A stretch of DNA of 64,000 nucleotides from Planctomycetota bacterium. Its GTDB lineage: Bacteria > Planctomycetota > UBA1135 > UBA2386. Position 1 is the stretch's first letter. The number at the start of each line of letters is the position of its first letter. The notes beneath the pieces are model-generated. The model was not told where the DNA came from, did no database searches, and saw only the letters and a program-made list of their open reading frames with translations. The translations under genes and the position numbers were made by a program. The DNA lies in contig JADLFX010000014.1 of assembly GCA_020849665.1 (NCBI GenBank), positions 36,603 to 100,602 of the forward strand, written 5' to 3'. Shown here piece after piece: positions 25,598-36,779 of this stretch.

Positions 25598-28500
25598 TCA
25601 GCCTGACGGCTGCACCTGGCGAGTTTCATCTGATTTCGCCAGCCTGTATCGAGCCCCCCGGCGCTTCCCGATCCGAACGATGAACCCGCGCTCGAGCAGG
25701 TCGGCCAGGTCGCGGAGTGCGGTGCGAGGACTCACGCCCCCGCGCTCCACGTAGTCCGCGGTCGCGAGCGTTTCGCTCTGGCGGATGAGATCCAGGAGCG
25801 CTCGCAGACGCTGCGGGAGTTCCGGCCCCGGCGTGCTCGGCCTGGGGAGCAACGGATCGCCCTGGGACGGACGCTCCGGCGACGCCGCGGCCCTGGATCC
25901 CGAAGGGTCCACGGGATCCGGAATCGCGGCGGCCCCGGCCGGGATCGCCTCCGCGGGAGGGGGCGCTCGATCCGCACCGGGCACCGTCTCCTGGCGCGGT
26001 GCCGCCTCGACGGGCCCGGCCAGAGGGACCTGCAACAGGGTCTGGAGATCCTCGGTGTCGACCACCGTCCCCCGTGCCAACACCATGCTGCGCAGCACCA
26101 CGTTGCGCAGCTCGCGGATGTTGCCCGGCCAGGAATGCCGGAACAGCACGTCGAGCGCGTCGGGAGTGAAGCCGGTGACCTGGGTGTCCCCGGCGGCCAC
26201 GGCCTCGCGACGGAAGAGCTCGACCAGCGCGGGGATCTCCTGCTTGCGGGCCCGCAGCGGCGGCACGGTCACGACCACTCCAGTGAGTCGGTAGTAGAGG
26301 TCCTCGCGGAAACTCCCCTGGGCGACCATCTGCCTCAGGTTGCGGTTGGTGGCCGCGATGACGCGGACGTCGACGGCCACCGGTGCCGTGCCACCGATCC
26401 GGTCCACCTCCTTCTCCTGCAGGACCCGCAGCAGCTTCACCTGCACCTCCAGGGGGATCTCGCCGATCTCGTCCAGGAAGATCGTGCCGCCATGCGCTTG
26501 CTCGAAGCGGCCCGCGCGCCGCGCCACGGCGCCGGTGAAGGCTCCCTTCTCGTGCCCGAAGAGCTCCGCCTGGAGCAGCGTCTCGGGGATCGCGGCGCAG
26601 TGCACCTTGATCAGGGGGCCCTCGCTGCGCCGGCTCAGTCGGTGGATCACGTTGGTGAGCACCTCCTTGCCTGTGCCGGTCTCGCCCTCGAGCAGGATGG
26701 AGAGGTCCGTGGGCGCCACCTTCTCCAGGGTGCGGAGCACCTGCTGGATCGCGGGCGAACCCAGCACCATGGAGGGATCCTCGAACCGTGCCCCCGGATC
26801 GGTTCCCGCCGGGAGACGCGCAGGCCGCGCCTGATCGAGTTCCTCCTCGACCGCCTGGAACAGGAATTCGGCGCTCGGCGCGCTCTCCGGAAACACCGCG
26901 CACCCACCGAGCACGCGCGGAGGCGGGGTACCGGGCGCCGCCCCCTCGAGAGCCGCGACGGCGGCGACCACCTCGCGCAGCCGGGCCCGGGCTCCGGCCT
27001 CGTCCAGGTCGCGCAGCAGGAACTGGAACTCGCCGGCCTGGACCCGCCCGAGGACCAGATCCTCGGGCAATCCGCGCCGCAGGGCTCCCGCCAGCCGTTC
27101 CATCCAGCGGTCGAAGCGCTCCCGGCCAACGGCCTCGATCGCGTGCGGCGCATCGGCGAGTCGCAGCGCCAGGAGCGCGAGGCTGCGGCCCTCGGCCCGG
27201 GCCCGGGCCACGTCCTGGGTGGCGCGGCGGCGGAACGGCTCGCTGAGCAGGGCCCCGGTGTGCGGGTCGTGGATGGCATGCCGGTACAGGCGCGCGTTCT
27301 CGATCGCCGAGGCGGTGTGCGAAGCCACCGCGGACAGGAGTTCGGCGTTCACCTCCGCCGGCACCTCGGCCGCGAAGAGGAGGAGGATGCAGCCGAGGGA
27401 GCGGCCGCCGGAGAGCAGCGGGAGCACGAGCGCCGCCCGCTGCTCCGGGAAGAGCTCGGGCAGGATCAGCCCAGGGGCGGGTGGATGTCCCAGGCGCAGG
27501 GCCGCCAGGCCCTCCGCCTGCAGGAGGGCGCCCAGATCCGCGGCGCCGGTCGGCACGTCGCGGACGGCGTCGCCGTGGACCTCGACCCGGTCCCGCTCCC
27601 GGTCGAGGAGCACGATCCGCACGCGATCGGCGAGGCTGTGGCGCGCACAGAATCCGATCGCGCTGGTGACCACGTCGCGCAGGTCCAGGTGCGCCGCGAT
27701 CTCCTGGATGCCCCGGTTGAGGTGGCCGAGATCCTGGATGCGCGTGCGCAGTTCCTGCGCCATCTGGTTGAAGGTCTGCGTGAGGCGGCCGATCTCGTCG
27801 CGCGTCCCCGAATCGACGCGCACGTCCAGGTCGCCGCGCCGCAACGCCTGCGCCCCCTGCTCCAGCCGTTCGATCGGGCGGCTGATCCTGGTGGTGACCA
27901 CCATCGCGATCAGCACGGAGAGCAGGAGCAGGAAGCTGCCTGCGGCGGCGAAGAACGGCCGCACCGGGACCTGGCCCATCGGCAGCGCGATCGCCGCGCC
28001 CGGGTCCGGCTCCAGCAGCCCCAGCAATGCCCGTGGCGTCTCCTGCTGATCGCGCAGCACGTCGTAGGCGCCGATCCAGTCCCGGCCCTCGGTCTTGTGC
28101 GAACGGACCTGGGGCACGCCGGCGTCGAGCACGTCCTCGAAGACGCTGCGCCGGGCTTGCTGCATCGCCACGCCCCCCGCGCCCTGCACCAGTTCCGGCT
28201 GCTCCAGCGAGGTGCCGTGCGCCGCCGACAGGAGGTGCCCGCGCAGGTCGGCGAGCACCACGTTGCGTCCCGGATCCAGGCCACGGAGGAACCCGAGATC
28301 CATGCCTCGCCCAAGGTCGAGCGTCGCCACGCCGAGGCCCGGAATGGCCTGCTCCAGGCGCACCCCCAGCATGGGCTCTCCCCACACCAGGAAGATCCCC
28401 GGCTCGTTGCGGAACGGCCCGGGAAAGTCCTGCCACTGGGGTTCGCCGGCATAGAGCGCCAGCGGCGCGAGCGCCGAGGTGGCACCCTGGTGCGGCTGGA

Positions 28501-31396
28501 AGCGGTAGCGCAGGAACCCGCGCGACCATTCCCGTGGCAGCAGCGTGGCCATGGTGCCGCGCAGGATCGGCTCCAGCTTCTCCGCGAGGTTCACCGACGC
28601 GGGTGCCTGGGGCGTGTAGGTGGTGACGTCCTGCACCAGCTTGGCCAGCCAGTTGCGCCCGGTCTCGCGCAGGCGCTCCTGCTCGCCGCGCAGGCGCTCG
28701 GAGACCGTCTGCATGGCGCGCTCCAGCTCACGCCGCAGGCCGTCCTCGTGCCCCTGCTCCAGCACGCGCACCAGAACCACCGAGAGCACCGCCAGCGGCA
28801 GCACCGCGGCGGCGCCGAGCACGGCGAGCAGGCGCAGGTGCAGGCTACGGATCCGCGCCAGGGCCTCGGCGAAGGTGAGCAGGAGGATCGGCGCCGCGAA
28901 GAGCAGGAGCGCGAGCCGCGCCGCTTGCAGGAGCGCCACGAATGCCGCGAAGCCCTCGTCGCGCAGGGACACCGCGAGCACGGCACCCGACCAGCCCGCG
29001 CCGGCCAGCGGCAGGAAGCGCTCGTGGACGAGTGCCTCGCCGTCCGGCCAGGGTGGCAGGGTGGCGATCTCGTCGCCCACCAGCCGTCGCTGCACCGCCT
29101 TGGGCAGGTTGCTGCGCTCGGCCGCCACCTCCGGCGGAAGCGTGCTGCGCACCAGCCGGCCGCTGCGGTAGATCGTGAAGTCCACGCCCCCCACGCGTTC
29201 CAGCAGGTCCCGCCGCAGGACCACCTGACGCGGTGCGCCGGCGGCGACCAACGGCGAGTCCTCCAGGTCGAAGGGGGCGACCTGCCGCTCGTAGCCGAAG
29301 ACCACCGAGCGGAAGCGGATCGGGTAGGGGCCCTGATTGCGGAACTCGACCGCCTCGACCACGGCATCGCCAGGCAGGTCGAGCGGCTGCCCGAGATTCC
29401 AGTACTTCTCCTGCTCCTCGTCCTCCCACTCGAACGCCACTTCGGCGCTGCTGCCCTCCGGCGGGCGGTCGATCACGTTGGCGGCCTTGGCCTCGAAGAA
29501 CACGTTCACCTGGTGTTCCAGGCCGAACGAACGCGGCGGCACCTGGCCCCCGCGGAAGTGGGCCACCACCTCGCCGACCCGGGTACCGGTGCGCAGATCG
29601 CCGAACGACCGCCCGGATGGCCGCGCCCGGTGGATGACCCACAGGCGCGCGAACGTGCGCGCGCGCTGCGGATCCAGCGCGACCCGGCGCGACTGTCCGG
29701 GGTAGAGCTCGAGCCCGGCCTCCTCCGGGTAGCCCGCGCGCAGGTCGGACTCCACCCCGAAGAGCGAGGCCTGTCCCAGGTGCAGGGGCTGGCCCTCGTC
29801 CCCGTCGCCGGCCATCACCGTGAGCCCGACCAGCTGCACGCCCTCGCCCTCGCGCACGGTCACGCTCACCGCGTCGACCTCGCCCTCCAGCGGAAGGCGC
29901 AGGAAGGTCATGTCGCGGCGGTCCTGGTTGAACACCGAGGCGGAGTCGAAGGGCCCGTCGACCGCCCACTCGCGTGTCGTCCCCTCGCCCGCGTCGCCAG
30001 CCCGTCGCAGGCCGAGCCTGACCCGCGCCACGGTCTCGCCCACCCGCGCGGAGAGCGCCTGCGGCACCGAGAGCACGACCACCAGGGAGCGGCCGCGCAA
30101 CGGCTCGGGGAACACGAAGCGCTCGGGCTGCCCCGGCCGCAGAGGCACCCAGTACGGCAGCACCTGGAAGAACCAGTTGGGATAGCGCTTGGGGCCGTCG
30201 CCGAACCCGTCCGCGGCCAGCTGCACCAAGCTCTGGTAGCCGAAGTCCGTACGCCGTGCGATCGGCCGTCCGGAGAGCAGGTCGAGCAAGGGCGCGTCCC
30301 GTTGCGCGCCGCGGTAGGTGGCCAGCGAACCCCGCTCGGTCTTCGGCAGCTCGTCGCGCAGGAGCTCTGCCACCGCGCGCAGCCTCGCCTCATGGCCACG
30401 CTCGCGTGCGCCGCTGACCCAGCCGGGCAGCACCACTCCGAGCACGAAGAGCACGACTCCGAGCATCCGGCCGGCCGGACGCAGGCGCGGCCAGGCACGG
30501 GTCGACGCGGCCCACCCCCAGAGCAGCAGGCCCACGATCGCGAGCCCGAGCGCCGGCCAGAGCACGTAGGGGGCGGAGCGCAGGAGGTCGGCGGGGATGC
30601 CGCGCGCGGCCACGACCTCGCTGAGGGGCGGCGGCCCGGTGAGACGCAGGACGCCGAAATGGCGGGTGTCGTCGACCGGGTTCTGCCCGGTCCACGTCAT
30701 GTAGAGGTAGCGGGCCGACCCCTCGTCGTGATCGTCGATCGCGAGCTGGAATCCCAGTTCGCGCGCTCCGGCCCTGAGGCCCGGCAGGTTGTGCCACGGG
30801 ATCGCCGCCTCGAACGCGTAGCGGTCTCCCTCGACCGGCCCGCAGGCGACCTTGACGCCGGTGAACGTGTGCCCGGCCGGCACCACCTCGCCCGAGCGCC
30901 GGGGGCCCTGACTCCAGTCGATCACGCCCCACGGCCGCCTGCGGTGCAGGGGCATGAGGAAGATCTGGGTCTCGTCGGCGCGGAAGCGCGGATCCACCTC
31001 GCCCTCGGGCGTGCGGACGTTCTCCCCAGGGCTGGCATCGAGGAACAACTCGATGGCATCCGCCTCGTTCCAGCGCATGCCCTCGCGCGGGACCGTCCGG
31101 CTGTCGTCGCGGATCCGACCCGCGAGGTAGAGCGCCCCGGCGTCGTAGCTCAGCCAGAACTCGGCCGAGCAGTCGCCTGCGCCCCGCCAGGCACCGCGCT
31201 CCTGTTCGCGCCAGACCTGCTCGCGGCGATCGAGGCGGAGGCTGGCGGGCCCTGCCCACTCGCCCAGGTCGCCGTCCACCTGCACGGTTCGCGGCGCGGG
31301 CGCGACCTCGAGGACCGACCGCCCCTCCTGCGCATCCGGGCCATGTGCCGCACCCAGGAGTGCTGCCAGGAGCCCGGTGCCCAGGGAATTCGCCAT
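25598..31396 (-). CDS. Giant membrane-bound sigma-54 activator (sensor, HAMP, GAF, degenerate GGDEF, AAA+, winged HTH)
   Basis: 1932 aa from ATG 31396. In order: an N-terminal signal or helix; a CBM9-like beta-sandwich (about 25-240, VQVDGDLGEWAGP); several membrane helices near 285-345 and 855-900, with large external segments between and after; a further helix near 1145; HAMP (about 1165-1220); GAF (about 1235-1370); a GGDEF-like domain with QAGEF in place of GGDEF (about 1380-1510); a sigma-54 AAA+ domain (about 1545-1775) with GETGTGKE, GAFTGA, FLDEIGEI and WPGNIRELRN; a Pro/Ala linker; and a DeoR/MarR-like winged helix (about 1865-1920, GGVSPRTALRDLADLLERG) instead of the usual Fis-type HTH. 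The intact GAFTGA loop means it should activate sigma-54 polymerase. No kinase or receiver domain is present, so signal and output are in one chain. Confidence 0.85.
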   Translation of the reverse strand: MANSLGTGLLAALLGAAHGPDAQEGRSVLEVAPAPRTVQVDGDLGEWAGPASLRLDRREQVWREQERGAWRGAGDCSAEFWLSYDAGALYLAGRIRDDSRTVPREGMRWNEADAIELFLDASPGENVRTPEGEVDPRFRADETQIFLMPLHRRRPWGVIDWSQGPRRSGEVVPAGHTFTGVKVACGPVEGDRYAFEAAIPWHNLPGLRAGARELGFQLAIDDHDEGSARYLYMTWTGQNPVDDTRHFGVLRLTGPPPLSEVVAARGIPADLLRSAPYVLWPALGLAIVGLLLWGWAASTRAWPRLRPAGRMLGVVLFVLGVVLPGWVSGARERGHEARLRAVAELLRDELPKTERGSLATYRGAQRDAPLLDLLSGRPIARRTDFGYQSLVQLAADGFGDGPKRYPNWFFQVLPYWVPLRPGQPERFVFPEPLRGRSLVVVLSVPQALSARVGETVARVRLGLRRAGDAGEGTTREWAVDGPFDSASVFNQDRRDMTFLRLPLEGEVDAVSVTVREGEGVQLVGLTVMAGDGDEGQPLHLGQASLFGVESDLRAGYPEEAGLELYPGQSRRVALDPQRARTFARLWVIHRARPSGRSFGDLRTGTRVGEVVAHFRGGQVPPRSFGLEHQVNVFFEAKAANVIDRPPEGSSAEVAFEWEDEEQEKYWNLGQPLDLPGDAVVEAVEFRNQGPYPIRFRSVVFGYERQVAPFDLEDSPLVAAGAPRQVVLRRDLLERVGGVDFTIYRSGRLVRSTLPPEVAAERSNLPKAVQRRLVGDEIATLPPWPDGEALVHERFLPLAGAGWSGAVLAVSLRDEGFAAFVALLQAARLALLLFAAPILLLTFAEALARIRSLHLRLLAVLGAAAVLPLAVLSVVLVRVLEQGHEDGLRRELERAMQTVSERLRGEQERLRETGRNWLAKLVQDVTTYTPQAPASVNLAEKLEPILRGTMATLLPREWSRGFLRYRFQPHQGATSALAPLALYAGEPQWQDFPGPFRNEPGIFLVWGEPMLGVRLEQAIPGLGVATLDLGRGMDLGFLRGLDPGRNVVLADLRGHLLSAAHGTSLEQPELVQGAGGVAMQQARRSVFEDVLDAGVPQVRSHKTEGRDWIGAYDVLRDQQETPRALLGLLEPDPGAAIALPMGQVPVRPFFAAAGSFLLLLSVLIAMVVTTRISRPIERLEQGAQALRRGDLDVRVDSGTRDEIGRLTQTFNQMAQELRTRIQDLGHLNRGIQEIAAHLDLRDVVTSAIGFCARHSLADRVRIVLLDRERDRVEVHGDAVRDVPTGAADLGALLQAEGLAALRLGHPPAPGLILPELFPEQRAALVLPLLSGGRSLGCILLLFAAEVPAEVNAELLSAVASHTASAIENARLYRHAIHDPHTGALLSEPFRRRATQDVARARAEGRSLALLALRLADAPHAIEAVGRERFDRWMERLAGALRRGLPEDLVLGRVQAGEFQFLLRDLDEAGARARLREVVAAVAALEGAAPGTPPPRVLGGCAVFPESAPSAEFLFQAVEEELDQARPARLPAGTDPGARFEDPSMVLGSPAIQQVLRTLEKVAPTDLSILLEGETGTGKEVLTNVIHRLSRRSEGPLIKVHCAAIPETLLQAELFGHEKGAFTGAVARRAGRFEQAHGGTIFLDEIGEIPLEVQVKLLRVLQEKEVDRIGGTAPVAVDVRVIAATNRNLRQMVAQGSFREDLYYRLTGVVVTVPPLRARKQEIPALVELFRREAVAAGDTQVTGFTPDALDVLFRHSWPGNIRELRNVVLRSMVLARGTVVDTEDLQTLLQVPLAGPVEAAPRQETVPGADRAPPPAEAIPAGAAAIPDPVDPSGSRAAASPERPSQGDPLLPRPSTPGPELPQRLRALLDLIRQSETLATADYVERGGVSPRTALRDLADLLERGFIVRIGKRRGARYRLAKSDETRQVQPSG

Positions 31397-31563
31397 GCTG
31401 GGGAGTTCGGCCAAATGCGCCACCCCGCTACAGCCCGATGGGCCGCTTGGGGTTGCACGTGGCGCATTCTTCTGCGAACCGCTCCGCACCGCCAGTGGGT
31501 GGCTGGCGGATTGCCGGTGCGTGCATCCAGGGACCGGCTCCTCCGCATGCCTTTCAAGGCGGT

Positions 31564-31596
31564 CCGAGCGGGCCTACGCGATGCGGGCCCGCTCGG
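31564..31596 (-). terminator. Hairpin downstream of pnp
   Basis: CCGAGCGGGC, 13-nt loop, GCCCGCTCGG: a 10-bp perfect stem 44 bp beyond the pnp stop and upstream of the activator gene on the same strand. Confidence 0.5.
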
Positions 31597-31639
31597 CGGA
31601 AGCTGCCGTTGATCCCTGTGACCGGCGTGGGCGGATCGT

Positions 31640-34249
<2,610 letters not shown>

Positions 34250-34806
34250 GGTCTTGGTGTTCTCCGAGCTTCGGTTCTCTTCTCTCACTTCTCTCACTTC
34301 ACTTCGTTTCGTTTCCAGGACAGGCTCGCCGGGGGCTCATGGACCTCGTCCACGGAACCCGGAGCCATGGGGACGGCCAGCCCCGCCAAACAGTGCCCGG
34401 ACGTTCCGGGCCGGTGGGCAGCCGTGGTGTTCGGGACGCGCCCTGGGCCGCCCACCGGGGCCGGGGTACGCGGGCTGGAGCGTGCATGGCATCGGGCTCA
34501 ACGGCCCGCGTCGCGCACCAGCGCATGGTTCGTTCGTTTCGTTCCTCTGTCGTTCGTTCTCTTTCTCGGTCGTGTCCGGCGGAGAGCCGCCGCGCACCTC
34601 GGATCGTCGTCACTGCCGCTCCTGCCCGCCGGGGCCCGGACCCGGTCCGACGCCACTCGTGATCCACTCGTCCGGATCGCGCCGGCGCCTTCGATCGGCT
34701 CGCGCGCGGCTGCCGCGGACCCACCGCACCCACCCCGACGCCACCGCGGTGGCGTGCCAGGTCGGCGCAGCCCGGGCCCGTTCGCCGCGCATCGGCGGCG
34801 GGGGAC
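34250..34806 (-). promoter_or_regulatory. Long structured rpsO-pnp intergenic leader
   Basis: 557 bp without a convincing gene. On the pnp sense strand it holds: a palindrome near the rpsO end; two purine-rich tracts made of short repeats (34527-34570, built of GAACGA units, and 34273-34317, with GAAACGAAACGAAG and GTGAGAGAA duplications); and between them two stem-loops, GCCCGGA-CGT-TCCGGGC (34395-34411) and the 9-bp stem CCGGTGGGC/GCCCACCGG (34411-34419 with 34450-34458). A structured leader processed by RNase III controls pnp in Escherichia coli; an equivalent role here is inference. Confidence 0.45.
34738..34755 (-). terminator. Perfect 18-nt palindrome downstream of rpsO
   Basis: ACGCCACCGCGGTGGCGT is fully self-complementary and can fold as a 7-bp hairpin with a CGCG loop, 52 bp past the rpsO stop. 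It could be an attenuator between rpsO and pnp, or an operator. Confidence 0.4.
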
Positions 34807-35076
34807 TCAGCGGCGCAGACCGAGCTTCTGGGTGATCGCGAGGTAGCGATCGTGCACGTTGCGGTTCAGGTAGGCGAGGAGGCGATTGCGCCGGCTCACC
34901 TTGAGCAGCAGCCCGCGCCGCGAGTGGAAGTCCTTGGGGTGCCCCTGCAGGTGCTGGGTCAGACTGTTGATCTCCTCGGTGAGGAGCGCGATCTGCACCT
35001 CGGGCGAACCGGAGTCCTTCTCGTGGACGCGATGCGTTGCGATGAGGTTCTTGCGGGTCTCGTTGCTGATGGCCAT
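34807..35076 (-). CDS. rpsO: 30S ribosomal protein S15
   Basis: 89 aa, the standard length. Conserved features include [33 protein letters not shown] and [10 protein letters not shown], the residues that bind the 16S rRNA three-way junction. It binds the central domain of 16S rRNA early in 30S assembly. Its order before pnp on the same strand is conserved across many bacteria. Confidence 0.98.
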   Translation of the reverse strand: MAISNETRKNLIATHRVHEKDSGSPEVQIALLTEEINSLTQHLQGHPKDFHSRRGLLLKVSRRNRLLAYLNRNVHDRYLAITQKLGLRR

Positions 35077-35282
35077 CCCTGTGCTCTTGCCTTGGATTTC
35101 AGGACCAGCGCGCCAGGGCCAGGGCGCCCCGGCATCGCGGTCGGTGGTTCACGATTCTTCGGATTGGGAAGGCGGGGAGGATAGCGGCCGCCCGGGGGCC
35201 CCACAACCGGAAGATCCCCGGGCCGGCGCGAAGGACCCGCGCGCCCGCCCCGGCGGCCCCTGGCCTCCGTTCCCGAACGGGG

Positions 35283-35897
35283 TCAGCGTCCGTCCATCCG
35301 GCGCGCCGGCAGCTGCTCCCCGAGCTGCTGCGAAAAGCGCAGGGACGCGTCCCGGATCCGCTCCACCCGGTCGAGCGGCGCGGGGCCTTCCCCGCCCGCC
35401 TTGACATCGGCGCTGAAGCTACCCGACCAGAGCACCTTGCGGTCCTTGCTCGAGATCATGGTCACGTCGGCGGTGAGGCGCAGGCGTCCGGTCGCCATGA
35501 TCTGGGTCTCGTCCCACCACTGGATCCGCACCCCCAGGATGGCGTCCTCGCTGAAGCGACCGACGTGCGAGGAGAGCACCGCGACGTCCGTCACCGAAGC
35601 CGCCTTGGGTTGGCCGGAGAGGGCGGCGTCCACCAGGCGCGCGGCCAGGGGGGCATAGCGGCGCCGGACCAGGGTGCGCGCGAGTTCCTCGCGGATCTCC
35701 TCCACGTAGGGCTGGGCACGCCGCTCCGTGGTCGCGTCCTGCACCGGCATCACGGCGACGTCGGAAGGACTCTGCGCCGCGAGGTCCGGCGAGACCGAGA
35801 GCGCCGCCTGGACTTCCGCAGGAGGCCGCATCGCGCAGGCGAGCAGCAGCATGGGAACCAGGGCCAGAAGGGATCGGGCGAGGAGACGCATCGGCAT
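35283..35897 (-). CDS. Outer-membrane lipoprotein, LpoB/GNA1162-like fold
   Basis: 204 aa. The signal peptide ends LLLAC with lipid Cys at 21 (19 if ATG 35891 is used). The mature part begins with VAVMPVQDAT, a strand typical of the LpoB/CsgG-like and DUF799 lipoproteins. It continues with a helix (YVEEIREELARTLVRRRY), an ILGVRIQWWDE strand and ADVTMISSKDRKVLWSGS. In such families the protein recruits or activates envelope machines. The exact partner is unknown. It is upstream of rpsO on the same strand with a 206-bp gap, so it is probably separate. Confidence 0.7.
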   Translation of the reverse strand: MPMRLLARSLLALVPMLLLACAMRPPAEVQAALSVSPDLAAQSPSDVAVMPVQDATTERRAQPYVEEIREELARTLVRRRYAPLAARLVDAALSGQPKAASVTDVAVLSSHVGRFSEDAILGVRIQWWDETQIMATGRLRLTADVTMISSKDRKVLWSGSFSADVKAGGEGPAPLDRVERIRDASLRFSQQLGEQLPARRMDGR

Positions 35898-36013
35898 CGA
35901 GGCGACGGGGTCGTCGGGTTGGGCCGAAGGTTAGCAGCGTGGCCGCCGCCCGCCGCAGCGAATTCTCGCCGGCGTGGCGGCGCGGCCCGCGTCAGGGCCG
36001 GGACCCGCCTGCC

Positions 36014-36706
36014 TCAAGCCCAGGCCCGGGCGCTGCGAGCACACGACTCGCAGGTGCCGCAGGGGGCCGCCCCGCCCAGGTAGCAGCTCCAGAAATCGGC
36101 CTGGGTGAACCCCAGCCGGCGTGCGGCCGCGACGATGCCGCGCTTGTCCATGCCCTGCGTGGGGCTGGCGATCCCGAGCCCGGCGCGGGTGGCGAGGCGC
36201 AGCGCCGACGCGAGCGCGTGCACGAAGGCCTCCGAGTTGTCGGGGAAGGTCGCGGCCTCCTCCCGGTTGAACCCCACCACCACCGTCGTGGCGCCGAGGG
36301 TCTCGGCATGTGCCGCGGCGGCAGCCACCAGGACCAGGTTGCGCGCCGGCACCCACACCGCTGCCGCCGACTCCGCGTCGCCGGGGTCGCCGGAACTGCG
36401 CTCCGGGACCGGGCGCGACGCCCCCTGGACCAGGGCCGAGCCGCTCGCGGCCGCCAGCCCGGCCAGCCACGGGAGCCCGATCCGGCGCCAGGGAACGCCC
36501 AGCCTGCCCGCCAACGCCATGCTCGATTCGGCCTCGCGTTCCACCGCACGCTGGCCGTAGTCGGCGAAGAGGGCCAGGGCGATGGCCCTGCCCTGGGCGC
36601 ACCAGAGCGCCGCGGCGGTGCCGGAATCCAGTCCACCCGAGAGCAGGACCACCGCCCGGTCGCCGGTCGCGGATGAGGAGGCATCCATCGGGATCGGTTC
36701 ACTCAC
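36014..36706 (-). CDS. queC: 7-cyano-7-deazaguanine synthase
   Basis: 230 aa. The N-terminal PP-loop SGGLDS (23-28) binds ATP. Other family marks are FADYGQRA, WVPARNL and VGFNREE, and the C-terminal zinc site has Cys208, 216, 219 and 222 (C-X7-C-X2-C-X2-C). It makes preQ0 from carboxy-deazaguanine and ammonia using ATP, for queuosine or deazapurine DNA. queD and queE are not in the window. The inner region near residues 85-110 is more variable than in Escherichia coli QueC. Confidence 0.92.
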   Translation of the reverse strand: MSEPIPMDASSSATGDRAVVLLSGGLDSGTAAALWCAQGRAIALALFADYGQRAVEREAESSMALAGRLGVPWRRIGLPWLAGLAAASGSALVQGASRPVPERSSGDPGDAESAAAVWVPARNLVLVAAAAAHAETLGATTVVVGFNREEAATFPDNSEAFVHALASALRLATRAGLGIASPTQGMDKRGIVAAARRLGFTQADFWSCYLGGAAPCGTCESCARSARAWA

Positions 36707-36779
36707 CGCTGGAACGGCGCGGGCCGGTTGAGGACATCCGTCGTCGAGCCGCCGCGGGGCGGCCGGGGCAGGGGCATCG

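Noticed and set aside
26135..31612. Open frame of about 1825 codons on the plus strand
   Set aside because: It is exactly antisense to the sigma-54 activator, has shadow composition (His, Arg, Gln, Gly rich) and no domain; the minus-strand protein has clear motifs.
34299..34733. 144-codon frame in the rpsO-pnp gap
   Set aside because: Arg/Pro-rich, no motif, crosses two stem-loops and a purine-repeat tract; more likely non-coding leader.
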